Shown here one piece after another: positions 45,556 through 53,125 of a stretch of DNA of 64,000 nucleotides (positions are counted from its first letter, which is position 1; each line of letters starts with the position of its first letter). The DNA is from Texcoconibacillus texcoconensis (lineage in GTDB: Bacteria > Bacillota > Bacilli > Bacillales > Salisediminibacteriaceae): contig NZ_JACHHB010000007.1 of NCBI RefSeq assembly GCF_014202575.1, positions 1-64,000 on the forward strand. The letters run 5' to 3'. Made by a program: the position numbers and the translations under genes. The notes under the pieces are model-generated. The model made no database searches, was not told the DNA's origin, and saw only the letters and a program-made list of their open reading frames with translations.

Positions 45556-46470
45556 ATGATGACGATGTGGGGCATGTTAATTGCAATCTATTTATTTTTA
45601 GCGGGTATTTCTGCAGGTTCTTATATCACAGGCATATTATGTGATTGGTATGTGAAGGATGAGCGTCTAATAAAATTAAGAAAAGCAGCGATTTGGTTAG
45701 CAACACCAGTTCTTGGTTTAGGATTGGGTATTCTAATTTTCGATGCTGAAGCGGGGTTATTTAACCCTTGGAGAATGGCTTTCTTATTTAATAATTTACC
45801 ATTTTCAATGATGAGTACCGGAACTTTAATTATTACATTATTCTTTTTCCTACTTGTATGGCACGGATGGCTCGAATTTAAGAATAAATTTGTACCCAAT
45901 TGGGTCAAAGTTACAGGTCTTGTTCTTGCCCTTGGGACAGCCGCTTACACAGGTTTATTGATTGGTTTAGCACAAGTACCATTCTGGAATACACCTATGC
46001 TCCCAATACTATTTTCTGTATCTGGTGTTTCTGCAGGTATTGCAGCGGCCTTTATTGCAGGTGTCATGTGGGATAAATCCATTATTGAGTTCATTATCCC
46101 TTTAAAAAAGGTCCATCTTGGATTATTAGTATTCGAAGCATTTCTACTATTCTCATTGTTATACGTTGCAGCGTCACGGGATGTGACAGCCGCTCAATCC
46201 GTCTCAATGATTCTAACAGGAGAATTGGCTCTATGGTTCTGGGGAGGCCTCGTTTTCATTGGACTTGTTATTCCTATAACGTCAGAAAGTATTGAATTGA
46301 TAAAGCATAAGCAAGTTGAACCACCTCTAGACCTCAACTTACAGCATTTTTCTGCAGGAAAAGGGGAAGTTATGAAGCTTTACTTCGTTGAAGGAGCAAC
46401 CATATTCGGTGGATTTTGTTTAAGGTTGATCATCATTTCTGCCGCTATCCCAATCAATGTAATGCTGTAA
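45556..46470 (+). CDS. NrfD-type membrane subunit of the reductase
   Basis: A 304-residue membrane protein with about eight helices of the NrfD/PsrC family. It anchors the complex and passes electrons from menaquinol to the ferredoxin subunit; no heme ligands are needed in this family. TGAGGTGATC precedes the first ATG. Typical segments include AGISAGSYITGILCDW near residue 20 and the following transmembrane pairs. It lies between the ferredoxin and the chaperone genes. Confidence 0.88.
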   Translation: MMTMWGMLIAIYLFLAGISAGSYITGILCDWYVKDERLIKLRKAAIWLATPVLGLGLGILIFDAEAGLFNPWRMAFLFNNLPFSMMSTGTLIITLFFFLLVWHGWLEFKNKFVPNWVKVTGLVLALGTAAYTGLLIGLAQVPFWNTPMLPILFSVSGVSAGIAAAFIAGVMWDKSIIEFIIPLKKVHLGLLVFEAFLLFSLLYVAASRDVTAAQSVSMILTGELALWFWGGLVFIGLVIPITSESIELIKHKQVEPPLDLNLQHFSAGKGEVMKLYFVEGATIFGGFCLRLIIISAAIPINVML

Positions 46471-46485
46471 AGAAAGGAGTGCGCC

Positions 46486-47094
46486 ATGACTCAAACAACA
46501 ACCATGCAAAACAAAAGTGAAATATATTCTATACTTGCAGAAGGTTTAAAAACTCCAACTGAAGATTGGGTGAGTTGGTATAATGATATAGGAAGAGAAA
46601 AATTAAAAAGTCTTTTGATTAGTTTTCCTATACTTGATGAACAAGAAGTTTCTAATTGTTTACCTAAACAGTTAGACTTTAAAGAAGTGGATCATTTATA
46701 TCGTTCTTACTTTATTTTGCCGGGACCACAACGTGTGGTCCCAGCAGAATCCATTTATAAACAATGGACAGTTAGGAATTCAGCTTTTGCGTTATCTAAA
46801 GGTTTTTTAATGGGAGACTCGGCTGAGCATATGAATAATATTTTTAAGGAATTAGATATAGAAATTCCTGAAGAGTTTAGTTTTATGCCAGACCATTTAA
46901 TTCTCCAATTGGAACTTTTATCTTTATTAGAAGAAAACGGAAACGAAGAATTCGTCAATGAATTTATAAAAGAACACCTTGATTGGACCGAAGATCTAGT
47001 TGCTGAATGTACGAAAAAGCAGTGGTCTGGATTTTATTATTTGTGGATTCAGTTAATCCATATGTTTTTCCATAAAGAGTGTTGGAAATGTTAA
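46486..47094 (+). CDS. TorD/DmsD-like assembly chaperone
   Basis: A 202-residue helical protein of the TorD family. The family pattern is visible in PAESIY (about residue 87) and the FMPDHLILQLELLSLL block near residue 130, which corresponds to the E-x-x-D-H-x-x-x-E-L motif. Such chaperones hold the molybdenum subunit until its cofactor is inserted and the Tat signal may be used. AAAGGAGTGCG precedes the ATG. Its last bases overlap the next gene. Confidence 0.85.
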   Translation: MTQTTTMQNKSEIYSILAEGLKTPTEDWVSWYNDIGREKLKSLLISFPILDEQEVSNCLPKQLDFKEVDHLYRSYFILPGPQRVVPAESIYKQWTVRNSAFALSKGFLMGDSAEHMNNIFKELDIEIPEEFSFMPDHLILQLELLSLLEENGNEEFVNEFIKEHLDWTEDLVAECTKKQWSGFYYLWIQLIHMFFHKECWKC

Positions 47095-48188
47095 GTTACA
47101 TTCGTGACAATTGTGTAAGGAGTTTGTTTGTCGATTCAAAATGTGATGCTTGTATGGTTAACTGTCCACATGAAGCTCTTCAATTTACGGATGGAGAGGT
47201 AAATATTGATAGTGAGTCGTGTCGTGAATGCGGTTTATGTGTGACAATTTGCGAGCAAGGTGCACTAGTAGATGACACATACATCTTTTATTATCCAACT
47301 TTAAAAAAAGGTCAAAAGGGATATTCTTGCATGTCTGTTGAGATAATGGAAAATATTCGAAGGATCCCTTGTCTTGGTATGCTAGATGAGACAGAATTTA
47401 TTACTCATGTTTTGGAACATGGCCCTGATATTCAACTATGGGCTGGTAATTGTCACGATTGTCAATGGAATGTTGGGATCGAATTGTTAGAAAAGCGTAT
47501 TCAGCAAGTACAAAAAATAGCGGAACAAATTGATTTACAGGTGAATATTCAACTTGATTACCTTTATACGCAGACATTAGATGCAGGGAATGAATCAAAA
47601 TTAAATCGACGAGATCTTTTATTCAAAGGTTTTAAATGGTTTGAAAACCAATCTAAAAAAGAAGCCTCTAAAAAGGTAGATGAATTCGTAGAACAAGTGA
47701 AAACAGTTGAAGACCTTTGGGTAGATGAAAAGCATAAAAGTGCGAACGAAGCGGATAAAAACGATTTACACTTTCATATGCAAAAAAAAGTAACGAGAAG
47801 AAGGTATGAATTTTTAGAGCGTTTAAAATCCATTGGTGTAGATGTGCAAGAGCCAATAAGTGGTTTGTCGACATCGAAAGCGATTGATAGTACTTGTGAC
47901 GCATGTGAAGTATGTATTCATGCTTGTCCAACAGGTGCACTTCATGGCGCTGAGAAAGATAAATATTATAAGATAACCTTTTCTCCAAATTATTGTTTAA
48001 GTTGTACTGTATGTATTGATGTATGTCCAAAGGGTGCAATGAATGAGGGAGATGTATTAAAAACGACCCTTTACACGTCACCATTAAAAACATGTAATAA
48101 ATGTAAAACGAATTTCGTTCCCAAGGAAAGCAGTCAGGATATGTGTATGACATGTCATAATAAACATCATTTGATTGCTTCTTTGTAA
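47088..48188 (+). CDS. large polyferredoxin with terminal Cys-rich knuckle
   Basis: A 366-residue protein with no membrane segment or export signal. Residues 20-60 hold ferredoxin motifs (CDACMVNCP, CRECGLCVTIC), the middle contains GNCHDCQW and a helical linker, and residues 265-315 hold two more, CDACEVCIHACP and CLSCTVCIDVCP. The end has CNKCKTNF and CMTCHNKH, a zinc-ribbon-like pair. It could pass electrons to cofactor assembly, or serve as a second redox partner in the cytoplasm. It overlaps the TorD-like gene, so it is co-translated. Not a standard subunit of PsrABC-type enzymes. Confidence 0.75.
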   Translation: MLSYIRDNCVRSLFVDSKCDACMVNCPHEALQFTDGEVNIDSESCRECGLCVTICEQGALVDDTYIFYYPTLKKGQKGYSCMSVEIMENIRRIPCLGMLDETEFITHVLEHGPDIQLWAGNCHDCQWNVGIELLEKRIQQVQKIAEQIDLQVNIQLDYLYTQTLDAGNESKLNRRDLLFKGFKWFENQSKKEASKKVDEFVEQVKTVEDLWVDEKHKSANEADKNDLHFHMQKKVTRRRYEFLERLKSIGVDVQEPISGLSTSKAIDSTCDACEVCIHACPTGALHGAEKDKYYKITFSPNYCLSCTVCIDVCPKGAMNEGDVLKTTLYTSPLKTCNKCKTNFVPKESSQDMCMTCHNKHHLIASL

Positions 48189-48502
48189 TAGACAAGCGCT
48201 TCTATGTTAACGAAAACAACGTTCTATAACCAAAGATAAAAAAGAAGCCACCTCGTGCATGACGACTTTTTAATGAATGTACGAAGCGTGGCTCTTATTT
48301 TTTTAGAAGTGATACGTTTCTGTACTTAGGAATCTGGTTATTTCGGTCACTAGTAGTTCAAGGGTTAGTATGAAATTAGATGCGAATCATAAGGATTGTC
48401 ACAATATATTCATTGCTATTTTGATAAAATTGGTTAAAATTAAACATTATATTTATAATTAGTTTAAAATTAAAAAGTATATTGATTAAAGGTGGCTTTT
48501 CA
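48189..48502. other. intergenic stretch
   Basis: About 310 bases with the operon terminator and then AT-rich sequence (48380-48490) which probably holds the promoter of the next membrane protein gene. No gene is seen. Confidence 0.4.
48243..48305 (+). terminator. terminator of the reductase operon
   Basis: AGCCACctcgt pairs with acgaagcGTGGCT, with a long loop, followed by a T run. Confidence 0.7.
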
Positions 48503-49420
48503 ATGTCTTTGAAACAAAAGGGGTTTATAAAAAGAATACGTTCAATCTGGAAAGCGTTGCTAATCTCATGCTTTTCTTTTTGCGGTTTATTATTGACAGC
48601 GATTTTTGTTGAGGTGGATCTTGTCAATCTTGATGGATTGTTTCCTAGCCAATTGGAACAATCGTTCATGTTCTTTTTTGCGCTCTTTATTTCAACTTTG
48701 ATTTTAGGGGAATTGTTCGCCCAAATCAACTTGCGATTTAGTGAACTGTTTTTTAGTGTATTTATTTACTATTTATTGAGCACTTCACTGATTCATGCAT
48801 TGTTTGCTTCCGTCTTTCAAATAGATTTGAACTTATTGATACTGTTTTTACGTCAGTTGCCAATTTCCTTTATTATCGCAATCGGTGTTGCTTATTTTAA
48901 TCGGTCGGTGGATCAACATGATGGTTTGTTAAAGAGAAGAATGATGAATTATTTTCGTACAAGGTCGTTTAAATCTTGGGGTATTCGTTCGATTGCAACT
49001 TTAATTTTTATGTTTTTAACTTTTTATGCAATTGATTTATTAGTACGCCCGTTTATTGAGACTTTTTATACATCGTCGAACGATCATGATGTATTTGTCG
49101 AGTCACTAAGTGAATGGGGAAGAAGCCAATTCATGTTATTGCAATCTCTTTTTCTCTTGCTTGTAACGGCACCGATATTTGCATTATGGAGAGGGTCAAA
49201 ATCTGCGATTCTTTTTTGGATTGGTTTTCCTTTGTTTGTACTGCTTGCTGTTGTACCGTTTTTTGAAATGGCCGAAATTGTTCCGTTTGGTTTTCGATTT
49301 ACAATATTCATTGAAATAACTGCCGTTGTTTTTATGCAATCGATTATTTTAGTACAGTTTTTCTATGTCCCCATTGAAAATGGAAAACGATCTACAAATG
49401 TAGATGAATGGACTTATTAA
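48503..49420 (+). CDS. multi-spanning membrane protein of unknown function
   Basis: A 305-residue protein with about seven hydrophobic segments (near residues 20-40, 58-78, 85-112, 120-140, 165-185, 210-235 and 240-290). AAAGGTGG precedes ATG 48503. The segment around residue 150 (NYFRTRSFKSWGIRS) is a basic cytoplasmic loop. I recognise no family. It stands alone between two terminators. Confidence 0.6.
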   Translation: MSLKQKGFIKRIRSIWKALLISCFSFCGLLLTAIFVEVDLVNLDGLFPSQLEQSFMFFFALFISTLILGELFAQINLRFSELFFSVFIYYLLSTSLIHALFASVFQIDLNLLILFLRQLPISFIIAIGVAYFNRSVDQHDGLLKRRMMNYFRTRSFKSWGIRSIATLIFMFLTFYAIDLLVRPFIETFYTSSNDHDVFVESLSEWGRSQFMLLQSLFLLLVTAPIFALWRGSKSAILFWIGFPLFVLLAVVPFFEMAEIVPFGFRFTIFIEITAVVFMQSIILVQFFYVPIENGKRSTNVDEWTY

Positions 49421-49448
49421 TAAAGAACTGTTCAACTTAATATAGGAA

Positions 49449-49503
49449 AAAATAGCACCCGAAGGCAACATATATTTTGTTGCTTTTCGGGTGCTATTTA
49501 TTT
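49449..49503. terminator. bidirectional terminator
   Basis: AATAGCACCCGAA pairs with TTCGGGTGCTATT, with a second inner stem, and T/A runs on both sides. Shared by the membrane protein gene and dck. Confidence 0.85.
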
Positions 49504-50181
49504 TACTGAAGATGAATGGAGGGCGAGGTAATTTTGGTCTGTATGGATGAGCGTCTCAACTCCTTCAACAATTTCATTTAGAGAAGAAGGGTCGTAACAG
49601 TCGTATTCGTCAATATCAAGGTGTAAGACAGGGCAGACATTGAAATGTCTAATCCAGTTTGAATAACGCTGGTATAAATCTTCCCAAAAAGCACGTGGGG
49701 TGTTAATTTCCATATCTCTACCACGATCGTGAATTCGTTGCATGATGCTTTCAAATTGACCATCAATGTAGATGAGTACATTTGGTTTCGGGAAGTATGG
49801 ATTCATCACCATAGCTTCGAATAAGGAATGATACGTATTAAAATCACGTTCGCTCATGTTGCCATTCTCGTATTGCATTTGCGCGAAAATCCCAACATCC
49901 TCATAAATACTACGGTCTTGTACATAACCAAGTCCTGTTTCAGACATCTGTTTTTGTTGTTTAAATCGTTCTGCTAAAAAGTAGATCTGTAAATGGAAAG
50001 ACCAAGCTTTAAAGTCGTTATAATAATCTTCTAAGTATGGATTTCCGTCTACTTTTTCAAAAGAAGATTCAAACTGAAGTCTATTTGCTAATTGCTGTGT
50101 TAACGTTGATTTGCCTACACCAACAGTACCAGCTAACGTGATCAACGCGTTACTAGGAATGTTGTTTTTTATTTGATTCAT
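49498..50181 (-). CDS. dck: deoxyadenosine/deoxycytidine kinase
   Basis: A 227-residue deoxynucleoside kinase matching B. subtilis Dck (YaaF). The P-loop AGTVGVGKSTL is at about residues 17-27; other family blocks are NPYLEDYYNDFKAWSFHLQIYFLAERF, the DRS motif QDRSIYEDVGIF and the LID-like RIHDRGRDME. It phosphorylates deoxyadenosine and deoxycytidine for salvage. Its start overlaps the end of dgk by four bases. In B. subtilis the pair lies near serS, so this location is different. Confidence 0.93.
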   Translation of the reverse strand: MNQIKNNIPSNALITLAGTVGVGKSTLTQQLANRLQFESSFEKVDGNPYLEDYYNDFKAWSFHLQIYFLAERFKQQKQMSETGLGYVQDRSIYEDVGIFAQMQYENGNMSERDFNTYHSLFEAMVMNPYFPKPNVLIYIDGQFESIMQRIHDRGRDMEINTPRAFWEDLYQRYSNWIRHFNVCPVLHLDIDEYDCYDPSSLNEIVEGVETLIHTDQNYLALHSSSVK

Positions 50182-50852
50182 GAGAAGTTCACTCCATTTT
50201 GTTTAGGTAAATCGAATCCCGGAAATTGTTTTTTTAATACTTGAATGAGGTCATCTAGAATTGTTTCTAAATCATTTTGACGGGCAATAAAATCTAGCTG
50301 ATCACCATCATAGGATAAAACTGGAATATGTGGATGTTTTTGGCGAAAGACGTTCATAAACGTTTCATAATCATCACTTAGCTGCTTTAAATAATTTGGA
50401 TCCATTGGTTTTTCAATTGCACGCCCACGTTGCTCAATGCGTTCAAGAAGTGTCGATAAGCTTGCGTTTAGATATATGATCACGTTCGGTCTTGGTAAAT
50501 CCCCAGTGATAATATTATAAATTTGCCGATACTTTTCAGCATGTTTTTGTTGCAACGTTTGTTCTGCAAAAATAAGGTTTTTAAAAACATGGTAATCGCT
50601 CACAACCATTTTACCTTGTTGTAAGACGTATCGTTCAATGTCTTCTAATTGTTTGTATCGATTACAAAGAAAAAACATTTCTGTTTGGAAACTCCATTCA
50701 TCGATATCTTCATAAAACTTCCCTAAAAATGGGTTTTCTTCTACAATTTCCTTTAATAAATAAATATTTAATCGTTCCGAAATTTTCGTCGCTAGCGATG
50801 TTTTACCGACTCCGATCGGTCCTTCAACAGAGATGAATGGAGGTGTGTTCAT
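50178..50852 (-). CDS. dgk: deoxyguanosine kinase
   Basis: A 224-residue deoxynucleoside kinase matching B. subtilis Dgk (YaaG). The beginning MNTPPFISVEGPIGVGKTSL has the P-loop at residues 10-17, followed by NPFLGKFYEDIDEWSFQTEMFFLCNRYKQLED and the DYHVFKNLIFAE motif that replaces DRS in this subgroup. It phosphorylates deoxyguanosine for salvage. First gene of the dgk-dck operon. Confidence 0.93.
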   Translation of the reverse strand: MNTPPFISVEGPIGVGKTSLATKISERLNIYLLKEIVEENPFLGKFYEDIDEWSFQTEMFFLCNRYKQLEDIERYVLQQGKMVVSDYHVFKNLIFAEQTLQQKHAEKYRQIYNIITGDLPRPNVIIYLNASLSTLLERIEQRGRAIEKPMDPNYLKQLSDDYETFMNVFRQKHPHIPVLSYDGDQLDFIARQNDLETILDDLIQVLKKQFPGFDLPKQNGVNFS

Positions 50853-51232
50853 CGCTTGATCCCCCTTCCGACAATAACCATATATCGTTTTAGATAAAAA
50901 GAACGTTGTCTATTGTACCATAAAAAAGCGACGATTCGACATGATTCGTTTTTATTTAACAGGGAAATCGATTTAATGAAATGGTGATAGGTATGAACTT
51001 ATTATCATTTAGAACATTCTTATCTTTAACAAAGGTGACACTACACTTCAAATTACAGAAAAAAGTAGCTCTACGTTAATGAAAACAGAGGCAAGTTACA
51101 AAAAATTGATATGTTGTGACTTGTCTCTGTTTTCCCATTTTTTATAACTTCAGGTTAATTTAAGAAAATCATATGCATAATGAAGGTGAAAGGGGGAGTG
51201 AGATGAGTTTAGTTTATAGTTGAAGGAGAATA
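50853..51232. other. intergenic stretch
   Basis: About 380 bases between dgk and the first short ATP-grasp gene. It holds a long hairpin at 51081-51134 and otherwise no recognised feature. Confidence 0.4.
51081..51145. terminator. long hairpin, possible terminator
   Basis: GAAAACAGAGGCAAGTTAC pairs with GTGACTTGTCTCTGTTTTC, with T-rich flanks on the plus side and a shorter T run on the minus side. The only gene ending toward it is the minus-strand ATP-grasp gene at 51233, so a role in that transcript is likely. Confidence 0.5.
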
Positions 51233-51964
51233 CTATTCATTTAGAAATTTGATAATTGTATGATACATTTTTTTGTTTTCTAGCTTAGAAAAGTGAGATA
51301 AGGCAGGACCGAAATTTCCTTCTATGATCCATATATGCCCATGCAAATCAATTCCTATATCAAATCCAAATATACGTGGTAAAGAAAAGGACTTAGAAAG
51401 TTGTTCCGCTCCCATCAAAACAACGCTATTCATTTCAGATATTAATACATTGATATTCTCGATGTTTATGCTTGACTGTTGAATAGCATCGTCAACATTT
51501 AGTAGCGTTCTTCCTTCTCTTAAGTTCGTTACAATGTATCCGTCACCTGCAACTTTAGCAATCATTGCTGTAACGACCCATAGATGAGAGTTTTTTCGTC
51601 TTTGAACCATAACGCGGATGTCAAACGGACGTCCATTAATTTTGGCAAGAGGTATATGCTGTTGAATGATGTAAGGAACATATCTTATTTTTTTTCTAAA
51701 GTATTCAATCGTTTCTTCCTTGCCCTCAATCGTCTTAACAATATCTTCGTTTTGTATTTCATACTTTTCATCGCTTACATGAGATAGCTTATAAATATTT
51801 TCTCCCCACCTGCTGAAAGATGGTTTTATGATTAATTCAGAATATTGGTCCATTAAGTTCCACATTGTATTTTTGTTAAATGAGGCTGTGGTTGGTAAAT
51901 ACGGTTGTAAACTCTTTCTATTATTCATGAGGCTAAAATTACCCATTTTACTTGGGTATCCCAT
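51233..51964 (-). CDS. short YheC/YheD-type ATP-grasp protein, copy 1
   Basis: A 243-residue protein made of little more than the ATP-grasp domain of the YheC/YheD spore-coat family (full members have about 360-450 residues). Visible are the lysine strand ELIIKPSFSRWGENIYKLS, the nucleotide-hinge segment YIIQQHIPLAKINGRPFDIRVMVQRR, the loop VAGDGYIVTNLREGR and the metal-binding end FDIGIDLHGHIWIIEGNFGPA with E and N of the E-x-N motif. Such enzymes form carboxylate-amine bonds. AGGTAGGG precedes the ATG. A sigma-K-like promoter lies upstream. It is a tandem duplicate of the gene at 52134-52865. Confidence 0.8.
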   Translation of the reverse strand: MGYPSKMGNFSLMNNRKSLQPYLPTTASFNKNTMWNLMDQYSELIIKPSFSRWGENIYKLSHVSDEKYEIQNEDIVKTIEGKEETIEYFRKKIRYVPYIIQQHIPLAKINGRPFDIRVMVQRRKNSHLWVVTAMIAKVAGDGYIVTNLREGRTLLNVDDAIQQSSINIENINVLISEMNSVVLMGAEQLSKSFSLPRIFGFDIGIDLHGHIWIIEGNFGPALSHFSKLENKKMYHTIIKFLNE

Positions 51965-52002
51965 GATTATTTCCCTACCTTTCGTACTGAATAATTTTAA
52001 TT

Positions 52003-52029
52003 TAAGGTATGAATAATTGGTTTTATTGT
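52003..52029 (-). promoter_or_regulatory. sigma-K-like promoter of ATP-grasp copy 1
   Basis: On the minus strand AC, 16 bases, then CATACCTTA (consensus AC-N16-CATAnnnTA). It lies about 40 bases before the start codon. Confidence 0.6.
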
Positions 52030-52133
52030 TTAATACAGATAACCTACAGATTTTTTGAAATTAGAAAAAAGGGTGATACCTATAAAACTCCATGGATGAA
52101 AGGTTCTCTTTAGAGGGTAGGCTAAATAAGAAG

Positions 52134-52865
52134 TTATTCATTCAGAAATTTTACAATCGTATTATACATTTTTTTGTCTGCTAATTTGGAGAAGTGTGAT
52201 AAAGCGGGTTCTAAATTTCCTTCAATGATCCCTATACGTCCATGTATATCAATAGCCATATCAAATCCATAAATACGTGGTAAAGGGTAGGTTTTTGCAA
52301 GTTGCTCTGCACCCATAATAACAACACTATTCATTTCAGATATTAATGCATCAATATCATCGATATTCAATGTGGACTGTTGAATGGCATCATAAACATG
52401 TAGTAACGTTCTACCTTCTCGTAAATTCGTCACAATGTAACCGTCACCTGCAACTTTAGCAATCATAGCTGTAACGACCCATAAATAAGATTCTTTTCTT
52501 CTTTGTACCATAACGCGGATGTCAAACGGACGTCCATTAATTTTGGCAAGAGGTATATGGCGTTGAATCATATAAGCAATATTTCCTATTTTCGTCGAAA
52601 AGTATTTCGTCGTTTCATCCTTGCCATCAATCGTAATCGTTGAATTTTCAATTTGGACTTCATATTTTTCGTTTTCTACATGAGATAGCCTATAAATATT
52701 TTTTCCCCACCTACTGACAGAAGGTTTAATAATTACTTCGCCATACTGAGATATAAAGTCCCACATTGTTTCAATACTAAAGGGGACGGTAGCTGGTAAA
52801 TATGGGTGGAGGTCTTTTCTATTGTTCATTATATTAAAATTTCCCATTTTCGTTGGTATAGACAT
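52134..52865 (-). CDS. short YheC/YheD-type ATP-grasp protein, copy 2
   Basis: Also 243 residues and clearly homologous to copy 1 along its whole length (for example PFDIRVMVQRR, VVTAMIAKVAGDGYIVTNLREGRTLL). The DNA around the central motif is identical over 53 bases in both copies (51608-51660 and 52508-52560), so the duplication is recent or homogenised by gene conversion. The final motif reads IIEGNLEPA, keeping the E-x-N. GTGAGGG precedes the ATG. It has its own sigma-K-like promoter. Probably active in the mother cell late in sporulation, by family and promoter. Confidence 0.8.
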   Translation of the reverse strand: MSIPTKMGNFNIMNNRKDLHPYLPATVPFSIETMWDFISQYGEVIIKPSVSRWGKNIYRLSHVENEKYEVQIENSTITIDGKDETTKYFSTKIGNIAYMIQRHIPLAKINGRPFDIRVMVQRRKESYLWVVTAMIAKVAGDGYIVTNLREGRTLLHVYDAIQQSTLNIDDIDALISEMNSVVIMGAEQLAKTYPLPRIYGFDMAIDIHGRIGIIEGNLEPALSHFSKLADKKMYNTIVKFLNE

Positions 52866-52907
52866 GTTTTTTCCCTCACTTTTTTCATACATCCTTTTCT
52901 TTAATAC

Positions 52908-52934
52908 TAATATATGAACAACTTGTTTTATTGT
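52908..52934 (-). promoter_or_regulatory. sigma-K-like promoter of ATP-grasp copy 2
   Basis: On the minus strand AC, 16 bases, then CATATATTA. Spacing and flanking bases (acaataaaac) match the promoter of copy 1, so it was duplicated with the gene. Confidence 0.6.
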
Positions 52935-53125
52935 GTCATACAATTGACCTACAAAATTCGGTCAAACTTTAAAAAGCCTTTTATCTAAAGAAGTCCTATC
53001 ATTAATCATAAAAAATGATAAAGGTTGGTTTCAGAGGAAAAGGCCAATAGATAAGGTGATTGAACAATCGTTGCGGAAAAAAGTGATCGAAAACAAAAAA
53101 GTATACTCTTATCTAGTTAACATGA

